From positions 1 through 49,679 of the IMG/VR virus record IMGVR_UViG_3300036820_000026: 49,679 nucleotides of DNA; one strand, given 5' to 3'. The stretch's first letter is position 1; every line of letters begins with the position of its first letter. A model generated the notes under the pieces. The model saw only the letters and a program-made list of their open reading frames with translations, ran no database searches and had not been told where the DNA came from. The stretch comes from a virus. The position numbers and the translations under genes were made by a program. Of this stretch, positions 15,191 to 22,461 are shown in pieces.

Positions 15191-15198
15191 CACGATCC

Positions 15199-15216
15199 TC
15201 CGGGGGCAGCCCCGGA
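15199..15216 (+). terminator. short GC hairpin, weak terminator
   Basis: TCCGGGG, 4-nt loop, CCCCGGA, followed by CATTT. The stem is strong but the U-tract is poor, so termination would be partial. It separates the 129-aa gene from the next structural gene. Confidence 0.35.
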
Positions 15217-15251
15217 CATTTCCATCCTGACATCACTCCCGGAGGTTTCGG

Positions 15252-15899
15252 ATGCCCCAGAACGATGGCCTCATCGCGCCATACGCCAGTTCGCTGAGCA
15301 CAACCCTCACCACCCCGCAGACCGTCGCCGGCCTCATCGTCGCCCAGTCGGGCATCAGCACGCAGGCCGTCGCGGGCGGCTACCTCGGCCAGTCGATCGC
15401 CCCGGAAGTGCTGTCGCCCACCGCGCTGACGCTGGTCACAGCGTACGGTTACCTGACCCGCGTCGTCGTGCCGGTATCGGGCACCACGACCTGCCTGGAC
15501 GTGGTCGTCACCTCCGCGACGTTCACGAACGCGATCTGGGGCCTGTACACCGGGACCGGCACGAACCCCGTCGCGTACACCGCGGAGTCGCACGCCACCC
15601 TCAGCGCCGCGGGTCTGTACAGCATCCCGTGGGTGACCCCGGCCGCGCTGACGCCCGGCACCTACTACGTGTACCAGGAGGTCACCGGCACCAGCCCGAC
15701 GATGCCCGGCGTGATCGCCACCTCCACCGGCTCCGTCGGGGCCACGATCATGAACCCGAACGCCGCGCTGGCGTCAGGCACGCTGAACTCAGCCCTGCTG
15801 GCCTCCGGCGCGCCGACCACGATCAGCGGCACGACGCAGCTGACGTTCGGCACCGGCTGGGCGCTGAACCCCCAGAAGATCTGGTACGGCATCAGGTAA
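15252..15899 (+). CDS. virion structural protein, 215 aa (beta-rich)
   Basis: ATG 15252 after GGAGG. The sequence is rich in Thr, Ser, Gly and Val with alternating hydrophobics (VVVPVSGTTTCLDVVVTSAT; AIWGLYTGTGTNPVAYT), a beta-sandwich-like composition. Its C-terminal LTFGTGWALNPQKIWYGIR resembles repeating elements of phage base, decoration or fibre proteins. Its position between capsid and head-tail connector suggests a head decoration or vertex protein. This is inference from composition and order; no family was recognised. Confidence 0.6.
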   Translation: MPQNDGLIAPYASSLSTTLTTPQTVAGLIVAQSGISTQAVAGGYLGQSIAPEVLSPTALTLVTAYGYLTRVVVPVSGTTTCLDVVVTSATFTNAIWGLYTGTGTNPVAYTAESHATLSAAGLYSIPWVTPAALTPGTYYVYQEVTGTSPTMPGVIATSTGSVGATIMNPNAALASGTLNSALLASGAPTTISGTTQLTFGTGWALNPQKIWYGIR

Positions 15900-15949
15900 C
15901 CACCACCAGCCACGCATGCCACCTCGAGCCCTAGCGCCAGGAGGCATGC

Positions 15950-16621
15950 GTGTCTGGTGATCCTGTCGCGTCGCTGGCGACCCTCGCTGATTTCACGGTC
16001 GGCGCGTTCAAGGATCTCGTTTCGGACTATCCGGAAGAAGCTACGCAAGAGGCCCTGAACGAGGCAACCCGGCTCATGGAGGACATCACCTCCCGGCGCC
16101 TCGCCCCGTTCACCGGCCTGACCGAGACCGTTCGCGTGGACACCATCCCCCCCGACGAGCACGCCCAGGTGCAGGTGACGAATCCGCGGCTGCCGCGGAC
16201 GCCGCCGGCCGGCTTCGACCCGGTGCTGAACGCCCAGGTGCGCCACTGCTGGCTGCTGCAGCGGCCGCCGCGTTACCCCGACCTGTGGACCTACGACGTG
16301 ACCGGGATCATGGTCAGCGGCGCGAACCCGTACAGCATTCCGGCCGGCCAGATCCTGTACGGCCCCGACGACGAGGGCCACATGTGGTTCCAGCCCGGCC
16401 AGTACCTGGCCGCAGGGTCGCGCATCCAGCCCACCTACGGCGGCGGCTACACGGCGGCGATCCCGGCCACGCTGGTGCGCTGCTGCAAGTACTTCGCCGC
16501 GGCGTTCATCATCCGCGAGCTCAACCCGGACACTCAGACCCCGGACCCCGACGCCCTGTACTCCAGCGCGGAAAAGATCCTCACCGACGGAAAGTGGATA
16601 CGTGACCCGTCCGGGCGGTGA
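15950..16621 (+). CDS. head-tail connector / adaptor protein (gp6-like)
   Basis: 223 aa from GTG with AGGAGG 5 nt upstream. The N-terminal helices (FTVGAFKDLVSDYPEEATQEALNEA) resemble phage head completion adaptors. The middle is a beta-rich insert (RPPRYPDLWTYDVTGIMV ... PAGQILYGPDDEGHMWF). The C-terminal LVRCCKYFAAAFIIREL and YSSAEKILTDGKWIRD elements return to the adaptor fold. Such proteins form a ring below the portal. It precedes the probable tail-completion gene, as expected. Confidence 0.65.
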   Translation: MSGDPVASLATLADFTVGAFKDLVSDYPEEATQEALNEATRLMEDITSRRLAPFTGLTETVRVDTIPPDEHAQVQVTNPRLPRTPPAGFDPVLNAQVRHCWLLQRPPRYPDLWTYDVTGIMVSGANPYSIPAGQILYGPDDEGHMWFQPGQYLAAGSRIQPTYGGGYTAAIPATLVRCCKYFAAAFIIRELNPDTQTPDPDALYSSAEKILTDGKWIRDPSGR

Positions 16622-16624
16622 GCC

Positions 16625-16669
16625 GTGACCTGGACGTATGCGGGTGAGCCGGCCGGGTGGCGCGCGTGA
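16625..16669 (+). pseudogene. possible remnant of a head-tail connector gene (14 codons)
   Basis: GTG 16625 to TGA 16669 encodes MTWTYAGEPAGWRA. MTWTYxGxP is the typical start of small head-tail connector proteins in actinophages, whose next residues would normally reach a GDTD motif. Here the frame stops at once and overlaps the start of the next gene. Either the gene was truncated or this is a leader peptide. The match is short, so confidence is low. Confidence 0.3.
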
Positions 16670-17181
16670 CTACCGCTGATGCCGTCGCCCGCGAGGCCGC
16701 GTGGCTCCAGACGACTGGCGACGCCCTCCCCTCGCTGCTGGCAGCCGATGGCGGCCCGTGGGACATCGTGCAGGCCTACTGGCCGGGCGCACGCGAGCAC
16801 ACGAACCTGCACGGCCTGTACGTTGACGCCCTGACGCCAGTGGACCTGCGGGTCAGCAACATGCGGGTCCGGCCGCAGTACCCGTTCGTCCTCACCCTCA
16901 TCTGGCCGGTCAAGGCACAGGGCGCAACCGCCGGCACCAGCAGCAAGAGCCTCATCGCCGAGACGGAACAGCAGAACCTCGACAACGCGGCGGCGCTGGT
17001 CATCCAGCGGATCCGCGGATTTACGGGCGACAAGAGCCACGGCGGCCGGTTCCTGTCCGTGGCCGAGAATCCGCGCAAGGTCACCTACGCCAAGGAAGAG
17101 GCATCGGTGACCATTCCGCAGCACCGCGCGCTCCTGGCGAAGATCACGTACTTCGGTGATGACTACGAGGTCAACGGCTGA
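16657..17181 (+). CDS. tail completion / terminator candidate, 174 aa
   Basis: Starts at GTG 16657 (or GTG 16666). Contains a helix (ADAVAREAAWLQTTGDALPSLL), a beta-rich core (LYVDALTPVDLRVSNMRVRPQ; YPFVLTLIWPVK) and a C-terminal SVTIPQHRALLAKITYFGDD. Size and position, directly after the connector and before the tail tube, fit a head-tail joining or tail-terminator protein. No motif is diagnostic. Its last 11 nt overlap the antisense superinfection-immunity gene. Confidence 0.6.
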   Translation: MARVTTADAVAREAAWLQTTGDALPSLLAADGGPWDIVQAYWPGAREHTNLHGLYVDALTPVDLRVSNMRVRPQYPFVLTLIWPVKAQGATAGTSSKSLIAETEQQNLDNAAALVIQRIRGFTGDKSHGGRFLSVAENPRKVTYAKEEASVTIPQHRALLAKITYFGDDYEVNG

Positions 17182-17491
17182 TCTCGGGTGCCGGGCACTT
17201 TCCGCCCGCGTGCAGATCCGCTGCGGCACCGCACCGGTAGCACGGCGGCGGCGGGCCACCGGACGGCTGAAGGTTTGGCCACCGTGGCGGCGCGTGCCGG
17301 GCCTGCGCGGGCACGTCGCGGCAGGCCATGGCTAACGCCACGACCCAGCCGACGACCGTCCAGCCTAAGAGCGCGTTGATTACCATCACCGAGCCCACGT
17401 TCGGCACCTTGCGCTGGCTGGCGACAAACGATGGCAGGAAATACGCGCAGCCAATGGCGGCGAGCAGCACTAACCCAGCGAACGCACCCAT
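17171..17491 (-). CDS. superinfection-immunity (Imm-like) membrane protein
   Basis: Leftward, ATG 17491 with GGGGGAG upstream, TGA at 17171-17173; 106 aa. The N-terminal 60 residues carry LLAAIGCAYFLPSFVASQRK then a loop with PNV and INALLGWTVVGWVVALAMA, matching the phage T4 Imm-type superinfection immunity family (YFLPtxxAxxRk...N...lNxxxGWTxxGWxxAL). Two membrane spans are predicted. The family is known for blocking entry of DNA from related phages. The C-terminal 45 residues are Pro-rich and end in a zinc-knuckle (CYRCG ... GGKC) not part of the core family. It overlaps the rightward gene by 11 nt. Confidence 0.8.
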   Translation of the reverse strand: MGAFAGLVLLAAIGCAYFLPSFVASQRKVPNVGSVMVINALLGWTVVGWVVALAMACRDVPAQARHAPPRWPNLQPSGGPPPPCYRCGAAADLHAGGKCPAPEISR

Positions 17492-17560
17492 GATCTCCCC
17501 CTTGGCGCGCGAACGTCCCCCGTAGCGCGCTGGCGGAAGGCTACACCGCAGGAGGCAGCC

Positions 17561-17794
17561 GTGACGGCCGGAAACTGGCGCTGCCCCTCCTGCCAGCAGG
17601 GTTGTGCTTACTGCACTGGCAGCGAAGGGGAAGTGCCAGTTTCGCCTGAGCCGGGTGGCCCTACGGGCGAGATCACCGTCAACTTTGAGATCGGCGGCAC
17701 GGAACTGGCTGCCATCGTCGAGCAGCAGGCCTTCAGGTGGCTGCGGCGCAACCTCGGGCCAGGACCGAACGGGCTGCGGGCCGTGAACGGCTAG
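17561..17794 (+). CDS. small hypothetical protein with cysteine motif, 77 aa
   Basis: GTG 17561 with GGAGG 6 nt upstream. N-terminal CPSCQQGCAYC is a likely zinc site; after a Pro/Gly linker comes a beta-alpha segment (ITVNFEIGGTELAAIVEQQAF) and a basic RWLRRNLG. It lies between the leftward Imm-like gene and the leftward metallothionein-like gene. No family recognised. Confidence 0.55.
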   Translation: MTAGNWRCPSCQQGCAYCTGSEGEVPVSPEPGGPTGEITVNFEIGGTELAAIVEQQAFRWLRRNLGPGPNGLRAVNG

Positions 17795-17799
17795 ACGCG

Positions 17800-17964
17800 C
17801 TACCAGAAAGCGCAATCTTCGCAATCGCAGCATGCGCAATCCTCGCAAGTGCACCGGCATTCCAATGAGCAGGTGCACTCGTCGCCGAGCCGGCCGCAGC
17901 AGAGGATCTGGTGGCCCGGGGAGGCTGCCTGCGCTCCGGGCACATCCGGGCCCTGGGTCGTCAT
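17800..17964 (-). CDS. metallothionein-like cysteine-rich protein, 54 aa
   Basis: Leftward from ATG 17964. Of 54 residues, 12 are cysteines, all in the C-terminal 33: CCG, DECTCSLEC, RCTCEDC, ACCDCEDC. The dense CxC, CxxC and CC spacing with acidic residues is what metallothioneins use to bind Zn, Cd or Cu in clusters; sequence identity to a named family was not recognised. The N-terminus is a flexible MTTQGPDVPGAQ. TATCGT lies 6 nt before the start, suggesting a leaderless transcript. An upstream in-frame ATG would overlap the tail-tube gene and is not favoured. Confidence 0.55.
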   Translation of the reverse strand: MTTQGPDVPGAQAASPGHQILCCGRLGDECTCSLECRCTCEDCACCDCEDCAFW

Positions 17965-17970
17965 GCCGCC

Positions 17971-17976
17971 ACGATA
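17971..17976 (-). promoter_or_regulatory. -10 box of leaderless promoter for the metallothionein-like gene
   Basis: Minus-strand TATCGT (TAnnnT) ends 6 nt before ATG 17964, so the predicted transcription start falls at the start codon. Confidence 0.4.
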
Positions 17977-17992
17977 GCGCCGGGGAGTCGCT

Positions 17993-19147
17993 GTGAGCGT
18001 TCTGTCGCGCACGGCCAAGCTCGGCATCGCCGCCGAGTCCGTCCCCGGCGTCTACGAACTGCCCACGTTCCCGGTGGTCTTCTCCTCCGGCGCCAAGTAC
18101 AAGCAGGTCATCACCCCGTTGCGGGACATCGCCCTGCGCGGGTCCGACTCCGAGCTCCAGGACCTGCTCCAGGGCCCGGCATGGTCGGAGTGGGTCATCC
18201 CCTCGGACCTGTACCCGGACCTGATCGGCTTCTGGCTCGCGTCCCTGGTCGGCCCCGACACCTGCACCCCCGGCGTCTCCACCACGCTCACGGCGGCAGC
18301 GAGCGCGGGCGCGGAAGCCGTCTCCCTCGCCGCTGAGCCTGCCGCTGGCGCGGTGCTCATGCTCGGCTCCGGTGCGGCGCTGGAGTACGCGCAGGCAGGC
18401 ACACCGACGGGCTCCGGGCCGTACACGGTGCCGCTGACCACCCCGCTGCGGTTCAACCACCCTGACGGCGACGCTGCGGTTTCCCAGTCCCAGCACGTGT
18501 TCACGCAGAACCAGGAAGGGCCGACGTACAGCTGGCCCCGCTGGAGCCTGACCTGCGACGACGGGACGGGACCGCTCGGCTGGCCAGGGACCGTCGTCTC
18601 CTCGCTGGCGGTCAAGATCAGCAGCGACGGGACGGCGAAGCTCACCGCGAGCGCGAGCGGCTTCCCGCCTGCTGCGGTGGAGACCTTCGCCTGGGAAGGG
18701 ACGGCCGCTCAGCCTGCCTACGGGTGGTCGTGGGCGGTCACCACCGGGGGCGGAGCGTCCACCCGTGGCCAGCAGATGGACCTGACCCTGCACCGGGACC
18801 TGGGCATCTGCCCGACCGTGTCCGGCCAGCAGCAGCCGCTTGGGATCTGGCCGGGGCCGCTCCAGGCTGACGGCACCTACACGGCGATCTTCGAGGACGA
18901 CAGCGACCTTTCCCAGTTCACCAGCGGAATCCAGGACCCCGTCGTTCACTCGCTGGTGCAGCCCGTCCTCGCCGGGGGCTGCTCGGTCACGCTGACGATG
19001 CCGCGCTCCGGGTGGATCGCCGGGGAGCCTGTCACCGCAGGCGACTACTTGGCCGCAACTTTCCAGTTGTCCGGGATTGCGCAGCCAGCAGGCGGGGCGG
19101 CGTTCACGGCCACGGTGCTCAACTACGTGCAGTCGGCATATACGTAG
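17993..19147 (+). CDS. tail tube protein, copy 1
   Basis: 384 aa from GTG 17993. The N-terminus reads LGIAAESVPGVYELPTFPVV, then DLLQGPAWSEWVIPSDLYPD, followed by an inserted ~60-residue beta segment ending TTPLRFNHPDGDAAV, then SWPRWSLTCDD and a C-terminal half with VSSLAVKISSDGTAKLTASA and LTMPRSGWIAGEPVTAGDYL. The layout matches the 420-aa protein at 21198-22460 (tube fold, an insert with a TTPxRFxH element, matching second half). One should be the major tail tube protein. Confidence 0.7.
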   Translation: MSVLSRTAKLGIAAESVPGVYELPTFPVVFSSGAKYKQVITPLRDIALRGSDSELQDLLQGPAWSEWVIPSDLYPDLIGFWLASLVGPDTCTPGVSTTLTAAASAGAEAVSLAAEPAAGAVLMLGSGAALEYAQAGTPTGSGPYTVPLTTPLRFNHPDGDAAVSQSQHVFTQNQEGPTYSWPRWSLTCDDGTGPLGWPGTVVSSLAVKISSDGTAKLTASASGFPPAAVETFAWEGTAAQPAYGWSWAVTTGGGASTRGQQMDLTLHRDLGICPTVSGQQQPLGIWPGPLQADGTYTAIFEDDSDLSQFTSGIQDPVVHSLVQPVLAGGCSVTLTMPRSGWIAGEPVTAGDYLAATFQLSGIAQPAGGAAFTATVLNYVQSAYT

Positions 19148-19451
19148 CCGGCGGTTGCACGCGGACGGCCGCGCGCTTAGCCCCCTCGCTGAGCAGATGC
19201 TCGGCCATGTCGTCCCAGTCAGGATCCTGCGGGGGCGCCACCAGTGTGCCGACCCAGATGACGTGGCCCGAAATGCCGTACTGGCGGAAGTGGTAGTGCA
19301 CGTTGCGCGCATCCTGGCGGGCCAGCGAAGGTGACCCGCCCTTTGGCCACTCGATGGCGTACACACCACCGGCCAGGGTCGCCGAGTCGACCGGGAAGTC
19401 CTGCCCGGCCAGCGGGCCATCCACGTAGAGCGGGTGCAGTTGCTCGCTCAC
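19119..19451 (-). CDS. leftward hypothetical protein, 110 aa (third gene of DUF6221-like operon)
   Basis: GTG 19451 overlaps the stop of the upstream leftward gene by 4 nt. The protein starts MSEQLHPLYVDGPLAGQDFP, has an aromatic middle (GGVYAIEWPKGG; VHYHFRQYGISGHVIWVGTL) and a charged C-terminus. A beta-rich fold is likely. Its last 29 nt overlap the end of the tail-tube gene tail-to-tail. No family recognised; its place in a three-gene coupled operon makes it a credible gene. Confidence 0.6.
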   Translation of the reverse strand: MSEQLHPLYVDGPLAGQDFPVDSATLAGGVYAIEWPKGGSPSLARQDARNVHYHFRQYGISGHVIWVGTLVAPPQDPDWDDMAEHLLSEGAKRAAVRVQPPATYMPTARS

Positions 19452-19666
19452 TGCCGCACCTCGTCCAGCAGCCCGAGCAGTTCTGCCTTGGTGATGACGG
19501 CCCCGGTTTCCGGCATCGTGATCGGCTCGCCCGTGCGCAGGCAGGCGGCCACCTCCGCACCGTGGCCATCCATCCAGTCGGCGAAGTGCGCCATCTTCAC
19601 CACGGCGGAGAACTTCTCCAGCGCGGCCACCCGCTGCTCCAGGGCCTCAAGCCGGTCCTCGCTCAT
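19448..19666 (-). CDS. leftward small helical protein, 72 aa (second gene of operon)
   Basis: ATG 19666 overlaps the TGA of the DUF6221-like gene (ATGA) and its own stop overlaps the next GTG. Residues 1-25 form a heptad-like helix (EDRLEALEQRVAALEKFSAV), followed by ADWMDGHGAEVAACL and a C-terminal TKAELLGLLDEV helix. Probably an oligomerising helical adaptor; function unknown. Confidence 0.6.
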   Translation of the reverse strand: MSEDRLEALEQRVAALEKFSAVVKMAHFADWMDGHGAEVAACLRTGEPITMPETGAVITKAELLGLLDEVRQ

Positions 19667-20079
19667 CCGAACAGCCTCCCGTAGTCCGGGTGGTCACTGT
19701 AGACCGCAGCCTTGGCACAGCAGACCATCGACAGCGCTTCGGCCGTGGCAGTCAGCGGATCGAGCGGGCTGCTTCCGGCCACCAGCAGCGAGCCTTTCCA
19801 CACGCTCAGGATCTTCCGCCAGCCCTCCACTTCGTGGAGCACGCGCACCGGATCGTTCAGCGCAATGTGGCGCGCGACAGATTCGGTGTCAGCGGCTGCG
19901 GCGTGCTCGATGGCAAAGCCTTCCTCGCCCTGGTCGTCAATCACCCAGGCGCGGTCGGATCGCTCGCCCCAGACGTGCCACCGGTCGCCGTGGTCGTACT
20001 GCCATGACGCAGCCTTCGCCGCCGCCTCGTCCTCATCAAGCCGGGCCCGCACGAACGCCTGCTGCTCCTCGGTGATCAT
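19663..20079 (-). CDS. DUF6221-like protein, 138 aa (first gene of leftward operon)
   Basis: ATG 20079 (a GTG 21 nt upstream is possible). The N-terminus EEQQAFVRARLDEDEAAAKAA, central AIEHAAAADTESVARHIALN, DPVRVLHEVEGWRKIL and C-terminal YSDHPDYGRLFG follow the order seen in DUF6221 proteins of actinomycetes and their phages (RLDEDE ... HIARxDPxRVLxEV ... YxDHPDY). No function is known. It leads a three-gene leftward operon with 4-nt overlaps and lies back-to-back with the rightward gene at 20116. Confidence 0.72.
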   Translation of the reverse strand: MITEEQQAFVRARLDEDEAAAKAASWQYDHGDRWHVWGERSDRAWVIDDQGEEGFAIEHAAAADTESVARHIALNDPVRVLHEVEGWRKILSVWKGSLLVAGSSPLDPLTATAEALSMVCCAKAAVYSDHPDYGRLFG

Positions 20080-20101
20080 CCCGTCATCGTCCCACGTCAC
20101 G

Positions 20102-20124
20102 CCCAGGAGGCCGCCATGCCTGAG
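20102..20124 (+). repeat. 23-bp leader/start repeat, copy 1
   Basis: The segment covering the ribosome-binding site and first codons (CCCAGGAGG ... ATGCCTGAG) is identical to 20748-20770. It spans AGGAGG, the ATG and the codons for M-P-E. Confidence 0.85.
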
Positions 20125-20553
20125 AGCGCGGTAGACGACCTGGTCCACGCGCACGAGTGGGACGACGCCATCGGCGAGATCGGCATTGAGTGGCCAGCCC
20201 ATGCGCAGGGCACCAGATGGGTAATCGCCGGCTGGGGCGTCTCGCCCTTCAACGCTGACGGCCCGGTCACGACCATCTCGGAGGTCACGCTTCACGCCAA
20301 GGCCAGCGGCATCCTCTGGGCCGAGGTCGTCATGTTCACCGACGAGGACGGGCAGCCCATCTACCGGACGCCAGCGAAGCTGCACCTCGGCCAGGACGGC
20401 AAGCCCGTCACCGGCACGTTCCGGTTCGTGGTCACCGAGATGCGGATCGCCGAAGTGCGGGAACTCCAGCACGCCAAGCGGGGCACGGCCAGCAACTTGA
20501 CGCCAGTCAGTCGGCGGCCGGCCAGTCAATCAGCACCCACGGCGTCGGACTGA
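20116..20553 (+). CDS. hypothetical protein, 145 aa
   Basis: ATG 20116 with AGGAGG 5 nt upstream inside a 23-bp repeat. It contains EWDDAIGEIGIEWPAHAQ, a beta-rich core (TTISEVTLHAKASGILWAEV; LWAEVVMFTDEDGQPIY) and a basic C-terminus whose last ~15 codons overlap an antisense gene. No family recognised. It lies between two tail-tube paralogs, surrounded by leftward cargo, so it is probably accessory rather than structural. Confidence 0.6.
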   Translation: MPESAVDDLVHAHEWDDAIGEIGIEWPAHAQGTRWVIAGWGVSPFNADGPVTTISEVTLHAKASGILWAEVVMFTDEDGQPIYRTPAKLHLGQDGKPVTGTFRFVVTEMRIAEVRELQHAKRGTASNLTPVSRRPASQSAPTASD

Positions 20554-20713
20554 ACTCAATCCCGCGTCGCTGAAGGTCGGCGAACGCGGCATTGGCCGAC
20601 TCCGTGCCGTAGCCGCCAGCGAATCCCCGGCGCCAGTGCTCCGCCATGTCGGCCATCGCCCTTGCGTGACGGCGTGCCCGTCGCAGTGCAAGGCGTGAGG
20701 CCAGCCATCCCAT
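20507..20713 (-). CDS. leftward small protein, 68 aa
   Basis: ATG 20713 preceded on the minus strand by GGGAG. A basic N-terminal helix (SRLALRRARRHARAMADMAE) is followed by HWRRGFAGGYGTESANAAFA and DLQRRGIEFSPTPWVLIDW. The last 47 nt overlap the 3' end of the rightward gene. No family recognised; moderately credible. Confidence 0.45.
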   Translation of the reverse strand: MGWLASRLALRRARRHARAMADMAEHWRRGFAGGYGTESANAAFADLQRRGIEFSPTPWVLIDWPAAD

Positions 20714-20747
20714 CCCGCCAGTCTCCCACTCGCTGCCGCTCTTAAGC

Positions 20748-20770
20748 CCCAGGAGGCCGCCATGCCTGAG
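20748..20770 (+). repeat. 23-bp leader/start repeat, copy 2
   Basis: Identical to 20102-20124, again placed exactly over the ribosome-binding site and start codon of a rightward gene. The proteins downstream diverge after M-P-E-S. Confidence 0.85.
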
Positions 20771-21109
20771 TCCTTCACCTTCTGTGGCTGCGTAGCCTCC
20801 AATTTTCCGGAAAGCCGCGACGCTCACGCGGACATCGTCGGCTACGTCAAGCCGGGCGATGAGCGCGAGTTCGACGCTCCCTTCGGTGCCACACCCCCGG
20901 AAGACGCTGACGAGCGCGCCTGGTGGTTCCCCGCGCCCACCGCTGACTGGTTCCCCAGTGACGGGCCGCTGCCGAAGCGGCTGGCGGACCCGGAGCCGGA
21001 AGCGGCTGAGAGCGCGCCAGCGGCTCCTGCCCTGCCGCCACCTGCGCCCAGGCCCGTGACGCCGCCACCGGCCGCCTCCGCGCTGCCCAGCGGCACCGAC
21101 GACGCCTGA
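20762..21109 (+). CDS. hypothetical protein with Pro/Ala-rich tail, 115 aa
   Basis: ATG 20762 with AGGAGG in the repeat. The N-terminal MPESFTFCGCVASNFPES has a CGC motif; the middle is aromatic (DERAWWFPAPTADWFPSDG); residues 75-115 are a low-complexity Pro/Ala tail. No family recognised. It sits immediately upstream of the second tail-tube gene. Confidence 0.55.
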   Translation: MPESFTFCGCVASNFPESRDAHADIVGYVKPGDEREFDAPFGATPPEDADERAWWFPAPTADWFPSDGPLPKRLADPEPEAAESAPAAPALPPPAPRPVTPPPAASALPSGTDDA

Positions 21110-21197
21110 CCTGCACTTCCCCGCAGACCTACCGGACGGCAATGGCCCGGCCCGGCTATCCCACCTGCCCATTGACTGACAGAAACGGGTGGTTTCC

Positions 21198-22460
21198 GTG
21201 AGCAACCTGGCCGTTCCGAGCCCAATCTTCCCGCCCGCCGAGCGGTACATCGGGATCGCCCGCGAGATCGCTGGCCGCGGGCAGAGCCCCGCAAGCGGGT
21301 ACTACGAGCTGCCCTGCGGCGGGTTCAACCCCGACCCGAAGGTCAACTACGTCGAGGACAAGGGTCTTCGCGGGGCGATGACCTCGATCTTTGACATCCA
21401 GCCGGCGGCCTACTGGGCCGAGATCACCGTCCCCGACTCGCCGCTCTTCGGCGACACAATCGGGCACATTCTTGCCAATATGCTTGGGGACTGGACAGAT
21501 GTGGGCACGGCGTCCACCCCGACGTGGACCACCTCGGCCGCGCTGACCCCCGGCGCCGGCCCCATCGCTGTCACATCCGCCACCTCGGCAGTCGCCGGGA
21601 CCTACATCCAGATCGACACCGGGACCAGCGCCGAGGTCGTAACCGTTGGCACCGGGTCCAGCGCGACTTCCATCGTCGTGGACGCCACGACGCCGATACG
21701 GTTCGCCCACGATTCCGCTGTGACCGTCACGACCGTCATAGCACCGTTCACACACACCTTCGCCACGCTGAACCCGGCGTCGGCGACCGGTGACATCTCG
21801 GGGCAGCCGCCGTCTCATACGCTGATCGACCGCAACCAGACGGGCGGAGCGGACAATTACTACATAGACGCTTACCCGTACGCATGCATGAGCCAGCTCA
21901 AGCTCACGGGCGCAGCGACCGGGCTGCTCATGTGGAGTGGCAACTTCTCGGCGTGGCCGCAGACTGCACCCGCCGCGGCGATTACGCCCACCCTGTCCAC
22001 CTCGCGGGCCATGCCCGGCTGGAAGGGCACGTCCACGATCGGCGGCACCGGGGCCTACAACGTGAGCGAATGGACGGTTACGCTCACCCGGGAAGTGGAG
22101 CCGCTTCCGGCAATCGACGGCCAGCAGGCACCCTATGTCATAGCCCGGGGGCCTTTGGACGGTACGTTCGATTTGGACTGGAATCCGGCGGTCTCGCAGG
22201 ATCCGCTGAACTATATGCTCAATAACACACAACCCACCCTGAACTGGACAACCAGCAACGGGCTGAGCGACGCGGATGAGATCTCGTTCTCCTTCCAGGC
22301 GCAACTCGGGGCGTTCAACAAAGCCGCCCTTACCGCCAACAAGACCACGTTCGGGTACAAAACGTCCGGAATTTTGGGGGGGAATGTCTCGAACGTGAAC
22401 AACTCGGGCGGCTGGGGCGTCTGCACCATCGTGCTTGTCAACGCGACGCCCGGCTACTAG
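21198..22460 (+). CDS. tail tube protein, copy 2
   Basis: 420 aa from GTG 21198 (GGGTGG 5 nt upstream; GTG 21189 is in frame but lacks a ribosome-binding site). Contains RYIGIAREIAGRGQSPASGY, VNYVEDKGLRGAMTS, PDSPLFGDTIGHILANMLGD, an inserted beta domain with TTPIRFAHDSAVTV, and a C-terminal half (YNVSEWTVTLTREVEPLPAI; DEISFSFQAQLG). This is the better match to tail-tube proteins (VEDKGLRG, then a conserved W/E strand). The architecture parallels copy 1 at 17993-19147. Confidence 0.72.
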   Translation: MSNLAVPSPIFPPAERYIGIAREIAGRGQSPASGYYELPCGGFNPDPKVNYVEDKGLRGAMTSIFDIQPAAYWAEITVPDSPLFGDTIGHILANMLGDWTDVGTASTPTWTTSAALTPGAGPIAVTSATSAVAGTYIQIDTGTSAEVVTVGTGSSATSIVVDATTPIRFAHDSAVTVTTVIAPFTHTFATLNPASATGDISGQPPSHTLIDRNQTGGADNYYIDAYPYACMSQLKLTGAATGLLMWSGNFSAWPQTAPAAAITPTLSTSRAMPGWKGTSTIGGTGAYNVSEWTVTLTREVEPLPAIDGQQAPYVIARGPLDGTFDLDWNPAVSQDPLNYMLNNTQPTLNWTTSNGLSDADEISFSFQAQLGAFNKAALTANKTTFGYKTSGILGGNVSNVNNSGGWGVCTIVLVNATPGY

Positions 22461-22461
22461 C

